A DNA stretch of 64,000 bases from Dipteris shenzhenensis. Its lineage: Eukaryota > Polypodiophyta > Polypodiopsida > Gleicheniales. Below, piece by piece: positions 35,701 to 48,900 of this stretch. Made by a program: the position numbers and the translations under genes. Numbering within the stretch: the first letter of the stretch is position 1; each line of letters starts with the position of its first letter. The stretch lies in assembly GCA_047967505.1 (NCBI GenBank), contig CM106538.1; one strand, given 5' to 3'. The notes under the pieces are model-generated. The model saw only the letters and a program-made list of their open reading frames with translations. It ran no database searches and had not been told where the DNA came from.

Positions 35701-38700
35701 GCATTGGATGAAACATTCTTCTATTTCATTTTCTCTTTCATTTTCTGTGTAGATTTTTGGTCTTTAGAACAACAAAAAATCTGAATGTGTATGATTGGAC
35801 TTATTCTAGTGTTACAAAGGTATATTTTTCTATCACCTTAGCAGACATGCAAATTCTTTGAATTTTTGTCCAAGTGGTGATCAGCTGTTCAACTACATTG
35901 ATTTATCTTACGCGGGTGCAAAAGCCCCAACAGCTAAATTCTTCTCAATTCTTCTTATTATTATTTTAATTCTTTTCTTTTTGTTTAATATTTTATGATT
36001 ATTATTATTATTAAAATTTCTCTCTCTGTTAATTTTTTAATTTTTTAAAAATTTATTTTCTTTTTTAGTTAACTTTTTTATTGTCATTTTGTTTTTCATA
36101 AAAGTTTTTGTTTACCTCCTCTTTCATTTTCTCTTTTATTTTCCGTGTAGATTTTTGGTCTTTAGAACTTCAAAAAATCTAAATTTGTATGATTGGACTT
36201 ATTCTAGTCTTACAAAGGTGTATATCCTCTTCTTGCCACTGGTAACCTTAGTTTTATGGAACAAGGTTAGGGGGGTTGGGGAATTGTTCTCTGGAGTCCT
36301 GAAACGTATAGAAGCTATAAGAGGACGAAAAAGATTGCTAGAGGCCATTCTGCCAGTGAACTGGCAATCTAGAAGGAAAGTTTGAGGCCTAACACAAAAG
36401 CTTTTGCACGGTTTTACGGCCCTGTTACTGGATTATTTTTAAGGTATGCCAAGGATGCTGAGTCATGAGTGTTAAAGAGGGCGAGGCCATAACTTAGTCT
36501 ATGGGAGAGCCAAGTATAGGTGCAAGTAAATTTAGACATATGGGGAGGGAGTCAGCATAAGTCTATGGGAGAGCCAAGTATAGGTGCAAGTAAATTTAAA
36601 CATATGGGGAGGGAGTCAGCATAAGTATGGGCATGGTTTCTGAATGACATGCGTGATTCTATCAAGCCAATCATGTGTGCAATTGTATTTCTATACTATC
36701 TGACATTGGCTTTGGGGTGTGGGGATGTAAAGGTCCATTTGGGCCCCTTTATGGCTTGTATTGCATAACCAAGCTAGTGATCAGGCAAGACAGGCGCCTT
36801 TATGGCTTGTATTGCATAACCAAGCTAGTGATCAGCCAAGATAGGTGATGCACCCCTCCTGGGGTTGGTCCGGTTAGGATGAGATCCTTCTCATAAAAAG
36901 GGCAAGTCACTTCATAAGTGTATCATTTCTATTATCATTCATAATACATTGTCAAAAGAATGGTTCCATGTGATCATTTGTCCATATATGTGAGGTGGCA
37001 GCAATGAACATGAGGATAATTGACACATTTGAATACAAATCAGCAAGTATCTTATCTACTCTCCTTTTTGGTAAGCTGTGCATGTAACATGGGTCCTTGC
37101 TGGGTGATGCCATTCCTTCTGGTCATGAGCCATTACATATCTGATTAACTTCTCCACCTGGAGACTGTTCACCAAAGACTTTAGTGCAAGGATGGATGCT
37201 AGCAAGAAACTGCGCTGCTTGCAAGGACCTAGCATGTGTTTGAACCTCCTGTATCTTCATCCCCTGTACATGGTGTAGCAGGGAGAAGTTATGTCACACT
37301 CTCTCCTACTAACTGCTGACAGAAATAGAGATAGAAACTGAGAGAAGATGCACTCATAAACACAAGTGGAAGCGGTGAGGTGAGTGCAAGAACTGAGGGG
37401 GAAGTGGGGTCCTCCGAAGAGGGGAATAAATCTTTATTTAACTGTAGTAAATAAGGGAAAAGTACTGTATGGAGGGAACTGATCCCTAATATATAAGACT
37501 ACGAACTTATGGAGAAAGGGTGCTGCGATGAAGGCATCCTGCTGCTGCTGTCAGGCGCTGATGCCTGGACCTGATGGAAGTCCTGTAGATGCCGCTGAAG
37601 AGGAGCTGGTCTGCTGCTGGTTTGCCTGGACCAGATCCCGTGTGTCTGTACTGCTGGCTGTGGATGGTGCCTTTTATAGGCCCCCAGGGCCTTGAACTGT
37701 CCCGGCCAGGCCAGCCGACTGGCCAACCCCTGAGTTGGGTCTTGGCTGACCAGGCTCCCAGGGATTGAGTGGCAGCCAACCTGGCAGGTGATTGCCACGT
37801 GGCTGTCTGCCATGTGGTGGCTGTTGTGATAGCCGGCAGGCTGCACAGCCAGCATGGCCATGGGCATCATCTGCTCATGGCACATGGCTTGTCAGGAGCG
37901 ATTTCTTTTGCTCCCATCTGTGTGTTGGGTGTATGGGGTTGCTTGTACCAATGTAATTCTTCTGTTGATGGAGAAAAACATGCATCTTTGTCTTCTGCAG
38001 AAGTTGAGGGCAGACAGTCTCCTGCATCCCAGGGCAAGCTTCAGAAAACCCATAGCCAGCTTATTTCTGTGCACGTCTCCCCCCCCCCCCCCCACAAAAA
38101 AAAAGAATTTAAAAATTCCCCCTCCCCCCTTTTCTTTCTCTTTTGTTTTCCTTAGTGCACTTGTCGAGGTAGACGTGGCCATGCTAGATGTTAAGTTGAT
38201 GTGTTTACTGCCTGGTTCTTGGTCTTAAAAAATTGAGTCAATGAAAATCTCCTTTTGAGGAGTTGTGTGTCACATTTCTATTTAGGCCTATCTTTGATAG
38301 GCAAAATTTAATTGTTCAAAATGCTTCTCCCCCCTCCCTTGGGCGCAGGAGTGGGGCATTTGAACTTTGCACATATTTGTACGAGGTAGTCAGGTAGTCA
38401 GCCTTTGAGTCCTTGTTGGTTGAAAATAATACTTTTGTCTCTGACTGCTTGCGGTTTTGTGCATTCCCCTAGCATCCAAAAATGCTGGATCATCTTCACC
38501 TTCCTTTCTCTTCCCTGTTGTTGACCGGCACCCGTCGGGCTCCCACCCATACCTTCTAGGGGGAGGGGGCCTATGAGGCTCAGGTTTCCGAGACCCTAGC
38601 CTGCACCATTTGGAACTGTAATGGTACCTTATGGTCAGGCCCAGGGAACTTCTCGGAATCTTGCACAAGACGAGACATCGTCTTTTACACGGAGACACAC

Positions 38701-41700
38701 CGGTCAATGATGCTGTTTGCCTTGGCTTCCTCCGCACTTGGACAGTCAACACCATCACCCCCATCCACAAGGCAGGGGATCCCATGGACCCGAGTAACTA
38801 CAGGACTATCATGATTGGACGTGTGATATCCAATATCTATGCAGCAGTATTGGATGCGTCGGTCAGCTTGTTCGCAGAGATGAGAGGGCTCAGAGCAGAG
38901 GGTCAGGCTGGTTTCAGGCGAGACCATGGGACTATGGATCACATACTCACACTCAGGAGTGTCATTGAGGAGGCCAGATCACGGAAGGAGAGGGTATATT
39001 GCTGCTTTGTGGATTTCCGCAAAGCCTTTGATACAGTACCTCGAGCTCGTCTCATCACACGTCTACAGAAACTGGGATTTGATTAGGAGATCATGTGGGC
39101 AGTCATGGCACTTTATGAGAGTCTCAGGCCGAGTTCAGACAGGCATAGGTTGGACAGAGGAGATCTTGAGTACCATAGGGGTCAAATTGGGTTGTCCCTT
39201 ATCACTAACCCTATTTGGCCTGTACATCGATGAGTTTGAGACTTTCATAGGGGCTTCCAAAGGGACCGGTTGCTCACTTGCCGGGATCATCATCATGATG
39301 CGGATGATGTGGCACTCTTGTTGTCCACACCTGAGGGGCTCCAGCGACACCTGGATGCACTGCAGGCTTTTTGTTTATCCCACGATTTGGAGGTCAACCT
39401 TGGCATGACCAAGGACATGATCTTTAACACCTCTCGAGCAAACATGCAACGGAAGCATTTCACTTTCGGTGGGTCACCAGTTGAGATCGTATCCTTATAC
39501 ACTTACTTGGGGGTCATCTTCTCCGGCCCGATCTTCACGATGAGAGCAGCGATGTAGGCCAGACTGAGTAGGGGATACACCTCACTGGCTCGGCTAGAGA
39601 GACAGTGCTTCCACTCCCACTTCCAGGATCCTCGGACCAAGGCTCTTCTCTCCGACTCCTTGGTCTGACCAGCCGGTATGTATGGCAGCCCTTGTTGGGG
39701 ACCTGACATGTCAGAGATAGAGTGGACACGGGTGGAGCGCCTGCAGATCCTCATGCTCTCATGGATGATCCGGGGGAAACCATCTGTACCACATCACATC
39801 ATTCATGCCGAGTTTGGTGCTTCTCCACTCCAGCTAGATGCAGCCTTTCATACCATCACATATCTACACCGGGTTAGATCATATGGGGACTGCACATTAA
39901 GGAGACAGAGGTTGCCATGGTTGGCTCTCGATTCCTCCATGAGGTTGGCAGCAGAGGGAGACGAGCGATGCTGATATGCACGGACTCACAGATGGTTTGT
40001 GAGACTAGGGTTTCACATTGATAGGATACCTCCTTTTTAGTACAGTTTAGATGCCCCTCCGGTACTCCCACCCACCATCCTGATCGGGCCACCAACTAGG
40101 TCATTCGAGAGGATCTCCTGCAGTTACACACCTTTAGGACCTGGTTGGAGCCGAGGGAGCTTCCAGTGAAGTTGAGTTTCTACAGAGATTACTGTCTTCG
40201 TATTTCGGAGGAGGAATTCATCACACCTCCGGGTATATTGAGCTTCATATGCCTCACTCACTACGGATCTCCATTGGATAGTTTCGGGTATCATCACACC
40301 GCCTTCGCATAGAGAGCGGTAGAGCAGAGGGGATCCCTAGGGAGCATCGCTTATGCATATTGTGCAACTGTTTGGAGGTTGAGTCGGAGGAGCATTTTAT
40401 TTTCAGGTGCCCAGTGTACTACGAGATCCGAGGTCGCTACCACTGTCTCTTCAGAGACGGCTCCGGACTGCTTTCTAGATTCCTCGCCTACCCAGATCAG
40501 AGATGCCTCGCGGCCTTCATTCACAAGGGGGTCCAACACTGGGAGTACTTACTAAGGCGACGGGGCTTGGCCACACCATCAGACACCTCTCAGAGCAGGA
40601 TCACATAGTTTTTCCCATCGAGTGACATTGATTGTCCACTCTCTAGCCGCAGACGTGACAGACTCCGACCTGATGACTGTAGCACGACACACAAGACATC
40701 GAGGGGACACACAGATTACTCTGGGGGACCTCTCGTCATTGTTTAGACCCGGGATACGTCCCACGGTAGTCATGGTGGCTCGTGTCTTGCATTGAGCCTC
40801 CTTTAGGAGACCGAGACGCACGGCATACCTTGACGGACGCCAGCGTCCCATCATCGGGTATGCACCAGCCAGGGCGACATGACATACGGAGGATTCTGCT
40901 CCGCTCCAGTCTTTTTTCTTTTCATTGTCACACCCAGATGTATTTGATTATGTATGATCTGACTTAGGATTCAGCACGGGTGATGATGCTCGTTTTAGTA
41001 GCTCCACCCCTACTGTGATTTGTATCAGGTTTTCTTTCAATCTCATAGACCCATCAGTCTTCCGAAGATTCTAATAAAATTTCTTTCTTTCTTTCTTTCT
41101 CACCTTTAATGTAGTCTCTGTGATAGCAAGCATAATTTTCTATCATTTCGCTAAAGGTCATCTGCAATTCCTTAAGAGGATTACTTCTACTCGTTCCACT
41201 TGATGAGTCACCTATCAGGACATTATTGACGTTGCAAACAAGTATAGCACCACCCCTTGCCATGGGTGTGAGAGTTTGGCCAGACTTCTATTCGGGCCTT
41301 TTTCCTTAAATCTACATGCTTTTTGACTTTGACTCTGGCTATGTATTTTTAGATTCAGAATCATTTGACTTTGATTTCAAGCTAATAAGGTTCAGGCGTT
41401 TGAGTGGATATTCTCTGTATTCTCTATATCTTGTTGGGCATGCTTCTTGTCATTGCAGGTTAAGCAGCTACACGACTGGTTGCAGCACTGGGATGAGCAG
41501 AATCTGCAGGGAGGGCAGCAGAAAGGGAAAAAACGTGCTGGAGGAAGTGGTAGTGGCACTGCAGGGAAAAAGGCAGTGTTGCTCAGTGGGCCACCAGGGA
41601 TTGGGAAAACCACCTCAGCAAGGCTTATAAGCAAAGAACTTGGCTTTGAAGCCTTTGAGGTGCGTTGAGTGGTTGTGGACTTCTTGAAGTGCTATTTAAG

Positions 41701-44700
41701 ATGATGCAAATTTTTAAATCTAACAGCATCTAGACATCATGCAATATGGCCAAGGTCATTGGCAGGTTACTTTTTCAGTTTTCCTATATGGATTCTTGTC
41801 AACTATTTAAGTGTAGTCCATGCGAATTCTTAAAGCCTTCATTGCTACCAAAACAAGCTCGGAAGTTTTTGTTGAGTGCATCGTTATATGCTGTTTGCTG
41901 CACAAACCAGAAAGGATAAAGGTCATGCGCTTTTGCTGTGGTGGAACAATAAACTAGACACGAAGAGCTTTCGTAAGGTATTTGGTAGTTGATTTGCTAA
42001 GAATGGTCGATTGACCTTGCTCCTTTCTTGTCAATGAGTATTGCCTTTAATGAGACTTCCATTATTTAGAAGCTGAAGGATGATTTTTTTCATGTGGTGA
42101 ATTTTGTGAAACTGACGAAAAAGATTCAAGGGAAATCAATTATCCCAGTTACAGTCAATTTCTGTAGCTCGTATTTCAAGTGAATGTTTAACACCTCTCA
42201 TCCTTATGATGGAGCTCTGAAACAGATGAAGCTCAACAGTCAAGACCCCCATCCCTACCAAGGGGACACTTGAAGAATGACTTTGGCTTTGTCATCGGTG
42301 GCCTACCTCATGGTAGATGCATGTGATAGTAATCCTTGAGGAATATCTGGTTGTCATAATCTTAATTGTGGGGCAATCATCTCAACACACAACCTTAAAA
42401 GGATATGCATTTTTGAGGGATATCTAGTTCTCATAATAACTGGGATTTTGCGACATTAGGGCAGTTGAGTAATGGAACAGTAACGAGTCCAGCCTAGTGG
42501 ACACCTGTTACAGGCTTATAGGTAAGCGAATACATTTGATCTCAATCTTTTTCATCCTAGGGAGAAAGATCTGGTTGATTTTTGACTTTGACTCTGGCAT
42601 TCCATGGCAGCTTACATTGGCCAATTCCGAGTATCCTCTCAGTGATTACATACAGGCAGAGGGCATTCCATGGCAGCTTATGCTTGGATACTGATGAGAT
42701 GCATGTTTGGGTGTGTAGATGTGAGTGCTAAAACTTGCACCCTGACACAAAGCCCGCTCACTCGTTGAAGTAGTAACTCGTAGCTAACGAACCTGAACGA
42801 TAACCAAGTATGAGGGTAGGTTAGTAGTGACTTGACAGATTTTATGTGCAACAGCTTATCCAAGTGAAAAATAGCTGAATTTGGACTACTTTTTGATTAG
42901 CTTTCTCCTTTACTGCTCACCTGTGTCATGGCTATGTTTGCCCTTCACCTTCGGGATGCTCACAGAAACTTATTATGAAGACCTTCACATCTTAAGTGCG
43001 TGGTTCCTGGATATGTGTGTGAGAGCATATGTTTAAACTCTATTCTACACCCACCATTGGCTGCTGATGATGTTAGTCCCTGCTAACACCTCTCATCCTT
43101 ATGATGGAGCTCTGAAACAGATGAAGCTCAACAGTCAAGACCCCCATCCCTACCAAGGGGACACTTGAAGAATGACTTTGGCTTTGTCATCGGTGGCCTA
43201 CCTCATGGTAGATGCATGTGATAGTAATCCTTGAGGAATATCTGGTTGTCATAATCTTATTTGTGGGGCAATCATCCCAACACACAACCTTAAAAGGATA
43301 TGCATTTTTGAGGGATATCTAGTTCTCATAATAACTGGGATTTTGCGACATTAGGGCAGTTGAGTAATGGAACAGTAACGAGTCCAGCCTAGTGGACACC
43401 TGTTACAGGCTTATAGGTAAGCGAATACATTTGATCTCAATCTTTTTCATCCTAGGGAGAAAGATCTGGTTGATTTCCCCACGAGGTGGAACTATTGAGA
43501 AGCTATACATTAAGGGTCAATCAGACTTTCATATTTTTTCACCATTTGCTTTAGTTGATATTGTATGCCAAATATCATTTTGAACCTTTGGAAGATCTTG
43601 AGATCAACATTTCCAATAAGAATTCTAGCTAATTCTTTTAATTTAATCAATCATCAGCGATCGATTGGTTAAGTTTTGAGTGCCATGCTGAAGTTTATAC
43701 AGGGCAAGCATGCTGCAGCGGTTAATATGCCGGTGTGGATCTGAGACAGCATTTGGGCACCTACATGAACGTTTATCTCCAGCAGCCTTGAGGAGGTCAA
43801 CTTGAAGATTGGGGCTAGTACAGGTGCTCTTGTCTTTTCAGACATTAATAAAGAGGGGATAATCCAAAAGAGAAAAGAAATCAAAATTTATTCTTATTAT
43901 ACGAGAAGATCAACAAATGCTGTGTGAGAATGGAGTCAATTTCTACTAAATGAACAAGCAGAAGAGCATGTCCGATCATAGTGCAGAAAGTAGTCAAAGC
44001 CCATTTTTAATTTCTCCCATATGTGCTGAGGATCTCAATTGGGCAGTTCCAAATATCCTCACACTGACTGCTTATTGGAAAAGGGAGGGCAGAGGGCATT
44101 CCATGGCAGCTTACATTGGCCAATTCCGAGTATCCTCTCAGTGATTACATACAGGCAGAGGGCATTCCATGGCAGCTTATGCTTGGATACTGATGAGATG
44201 CATGTTTGGGTGTGTAGATGTGAGTGCTAAAACTTGCACCCTGACACAAAGCCCGCTCACTCGTTGAAGTAGTAACTCGTAGCTAACGAACCTGAACGAT
44301 AACCAAGTATGAGGGTAGGTTAGTAGTGACTTGACAGATTTTATGTGCAACAGCTTATCCAAGTGAAAAATAGCTGAATGTGGACTACTTTTTGATTAGC
44401 TTTCTCCTTTACTGCTCACCTGTGTCATGGCTATGTTTGCCCTTCACCTTCGGGATGCTCACAGAAACTTATTATGAAGACCTTCACATCTTAAGTGCAT
44501 GGTTCCTGGATATGTGTGTGAGAGCATATGTTTAAACTCTATTCTACGCCCACCATTGGCTGCTGATGATGTTAGTCCCTGCTAAGAGTATGGATTTTAA
44601 CCTCGTATGTGACTGCTATGAGGTTGACATTGCAACGTTCAGGTTTTAGAGAATGTTTATGGCCACGTTCACCCAGATATATGTGCCGGTGATGTGCGTG

Positions 44701-45874
44701 AATTGCGTCTTTGTTCTACATAATGCTTGTAACACGAATTACTTGAAAGTGGCTTGTCAAATATGCATTGACCACTGAAATAGGGAGACTTACATGAACT
44801 TGCAAGGTTATTAGAGGGAGTGAATAATCCAAATTTCATCATGACTTCCTCAATGGATCTATGATGAAGTAGCACATGACATTTCATAATCTGTGATTCT
44901 ATAATGTAAAGCCAGATTTCTTACAAACATAGTTTAGGAATACTTATTGGAACACATGCCAACATTTTCATGTAGTGGTTTTTGAGCACGAAATTAGTCC
45001 TTTTTAAAGAATCTTTAGTTAATGATACTTAGTCTGCAGAGCTTGCATGCAAAACTAGTGATTGGACAACTAGGTAATCCTAAAATGTTTGACATGCAGG
45101 AACTGCACGTTACTACACGCGTAGTAGTATACAATAAAGGTATTCCATATGCAGATGAGTTTTGCATGAGTCATGCTAATGCATGTCGGGGTTTGCATGT
45201 AGCATAGATATACCTTAATGGATCTAAAGAATATGGCTAAATGCATAATGTAACCTCTGTTAGACAAAATGGATTGTGCATGGCACAAATTTGCTATTTG
45301 ACAGGTGGACTGATATAGTTTGCGTCCATGGTGTACGTCAATACCCTTACACCATGTCTGAGTTGATCTTGGGATTTGGATGGTTCTTATTGTTAATTAA
45401 AACAAGTATGTTCACTAGGCTTGTTTATGACGAGGAGCAATGAGGTTAAGGGACTTGTTGGGTCAGAGGTAGGATGTGGTAATTGTGTGGAGATGGGGGG
45501 CAAACAATCAATAGTCCCCAAGTTTTAAGTAGACCTGTTTTACACGCTGTTCATCGATTTACATGCAGTTCAGATGGCTCTTGGCAGCCTTGAGAAACAG
45601 ACCATTGGGATGTGGAGCCACACCTGTGACCCAACAAATTGTGTACCTCTTGCATGCACTTTTGTCTTGTTAAGCTGCATGTAAAAAATAAGCAGCCAGA
45701 TGTAGATGCTAGGGTCTCCTACACATCATGCTGGCTGAATCAAATTATCTGTACAATTTCAGTTTTTCCATGTGTCAAATGAAATTTCTAATGAGATTTG
45801 GATCTATGTTAAAACTGTAAAATCCCAAATAACAAGCATTGATTGTAGCTTGTGGACATCCACTCAACATTTTT

Positions 45875-45926
<52 letters not shown>

Positions 45927-48900
45927 TTCTCTCTACATCTTTTGAGGTTCTTGAAGATTATACTTGTTTTCTGAAGAAATTAATTCAAGGTACCTATTGT
46001 GATTGCTCTTCTATGTGCATTTGTTTTGTTTCCATCAATCTCTTACTTTTTGGGTGCTTTGAAGCATATCGGCAATGTGGACTTTTTAAAGTTTGTTCAA
46101 TGTGTCAAGGTTATAACTCTCCAATCGTGTTGCAGGTGAATGCCAGCGACAACAGGGGTAAGGCAGATGTGAAGGTTGGAAAGGGTATAGGTGGAAGTAC
46201 AGCTAATGCAATTAAGGAGATGGTTAGCAATGAATCTATTGCTATTGGTGACAGGAACAAGTAATTTGCTTCATATAATTATTAATGGTTTTCTTTGGTA
46301 TATTTCCTTGTTGCTCAGAACATCACGTGCTTTAAGGAGAGGTGGTTTCCAAGTGTCTTGCATATTTATAAATTGGTGCCTGTTTCAGGAGCGCAAAGCA
46401 CAAAAAGGCGGTTTTGATCATGGATGAGGTTGATGGGATGTCTGGGGGAGACAGAGGCGGAGTTGCAGACCTCATAGCTAGCATCAAAATTAGCAAAATA
46501 CCCATCATTTGTATTTGTAATGATCGGTACAGTCAGAAATTGAAGAGCCTTGTGAACTATTGTCTACCCCTGAACTTCAGAAAACCTACCAAGCAACAGG
46601 CATGGGTTTATATTCACCAAGCCATGTGCATCTTTGGATATACTAAATACATGTTGGTCTTCTGTTGACATAGAAAATAATCGTGGAAATGCATTAAGAT
46701 GAATAAGTTAACATCATCATCAAGCTTTCATATACTTGTTTTGGCAAACAGAAGATAGCTCTTTAAATTTTTGCCTGATCATTGTGTCTTGTGATTTAAA
46801 ACTTAGATGGCAAAACGGCTTCATCAAGTGGCTCAAGCTGAGGGCATGCAAGTTGATGAGGTTATTCATTCATTGAGATGCTTTTGGATTTCTTGATTTT
46901 TTCATAGCATCCTTTTATAATTAGCAGTATTTTGTGGAGCTGGATGGAAGAAGGCAAGCTGTGAAAGTATTGCATTCTTCCACCTTTCTGTTCATTTTGG
47001 GAGAGAGGGAAGGGTGGGAAACAATTAAATTTCTTAACTTTTTTCCCATCAATTATTTGTAGATCGCTCTTGAAGAGCTTGCAGAACGAGTAAATGGGGA
47101 CATGAGAATGGCTCTAAATGAGTTGCAATACATGAATTTGCGGACTCGAATCGTCAAATTTGCTGATGTAAAGGCTCGGCTTCTTTCAAGTGGCAAGGAC
47201 GAAGACATAAGCCCTTTCAATGCCGTTGACAAGTACGCGAGAGCCCTCTGGTTGACTGGCTTGTTGTTCTAGCTCACTGACTTTGTCTGTAATTATTTGT
47301 GGTTGGCTCTGTTTCAAATTGTGTGTGCTTCTTGAAAATGGAGATCAAGAATTTCTCTCAACATGTGTGCACATGTTGGGGCTGGGTGCCTGTATAGACA
47401 GCCAGAGCGTTGTGATGATAGGCAAGTTGAAGCAAGCAAGATGACAGCATGGCTAGGTTAAAGGATTGCAACTTCATACCAGCACCAAATGAGGGTAACT
47501 GGCATCAGGGATTGTAAATTCCCTCTGTTAACTTGAACACCCTGTTGAAACTAAAATTGTAATCCATTACAGGCAATGCCTAATTAAAGCAAAGGGACCG
47601 ACTTCTCCTACAATGAAGGACGTTCACACACAATAATCACACATGTTACAAGATAGAAGGTTTAAGATGGGGAGAACACAATCCCCCCCCCCCCAAAAAA
47701 AAAAAAATCTGGACCTGAACTGGAAATGGAAGTAAGACGAAAAATAATAAGAGTCCTTATTTGTAACACCTGTATGTATGAAATCAACAGAAGCTATGGA
47801 CAATAGGCTAACAAAACTGTCTTCTACAGATCTCGTATTCTGAGATTTGCAACTTGGAGACCAAAATCAAAATAGATGATAATATCTGCATTTCCTGATC
47901 TTTAAATATATGCTCTGGTGTGTGTGCATATGTATGTTTGAGAGCATGTGTTTATATTTTACCGTTGGTGTGTGCTGCTGATGTCTGTGGGGATGTCTTT
48001 ATATGTAGTGCCTGTTATATGTATACGAGAGCATCAACAAAAATCTGAATTTGTTTGATTAAATATATTCTAGTCTTACAAAGGTATATATGTATGTTTA
48101 TATTTTACCATTGTGGGCGTGTGGATTTGTATGTGTGAAAGCATATGTTTATACTATGTGTGGGTGTGTGGATTTGTATGTGTGAGAGAATATGTTTATT
48201 CTATGGTCTACACCTACAGTTGGGCGCTGATGACATCAGTGGGGATGTCATAGTAGCTAGTACTTGCTATGCGTGATGGAGTTTATGGTTTCCAACCTTA
48301 TGATTGACTATCATGAGATTGAAACTGCACTATGTTTTGTTTTTAGAGGATGAATTTGGGCATGTGCCTGGACTCATCTAGGTATATGCTCCTACTGTAT
48401 TAGCGGACATGCAAATTTCACCTTTTGAAGTTTTCGTCCATGTTGCAGCCTATTGGTTTTGCGATATTCTTTTTATCTTAAGTGGTGCGTTGCCCTATTA
48501 GCTAGATTCAGATGCTTGTATGGGAGAGACTAAAATGAAATTGTTTAGTCTTCACAAGCAGTTGTAGTTTGAATGAAGAGATTTTGGATTCTCCTTTAGT
48601 GCTAGCCTTCGTCATGGCTGAGTCTTCTTTTCACCTACGGAGTGCCGACAGAAACTCAGTACGAAGACTTTGTATAAATGGGTGCTCAAGTATGTGTGGG
48701 TGTGGTTTTGTATGTGTGAGGGCATATGTTTACACTATGGTCTGCACCCACTGTTGGGCGCTGATGATGTCAATGGGGATGTCATAGTAGCTAGTCCCTG
48801 CTATGCGTGATGGAGATTATGGTTTTCAACCTTATGATTGACTATCATGGGATCGAAACTGCACTATGTTGTGTTTTTAGAGGATGAGTTTGGGCATGTG

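Noticed and set aside
37499-38182. Overlapping frames around 37.5-38.2 kb on both strands
   Set aside because: They lie in GC-richer LTR-like DNA and a C15/A-rich tract inside RFC1 intron 8; none has a domain.
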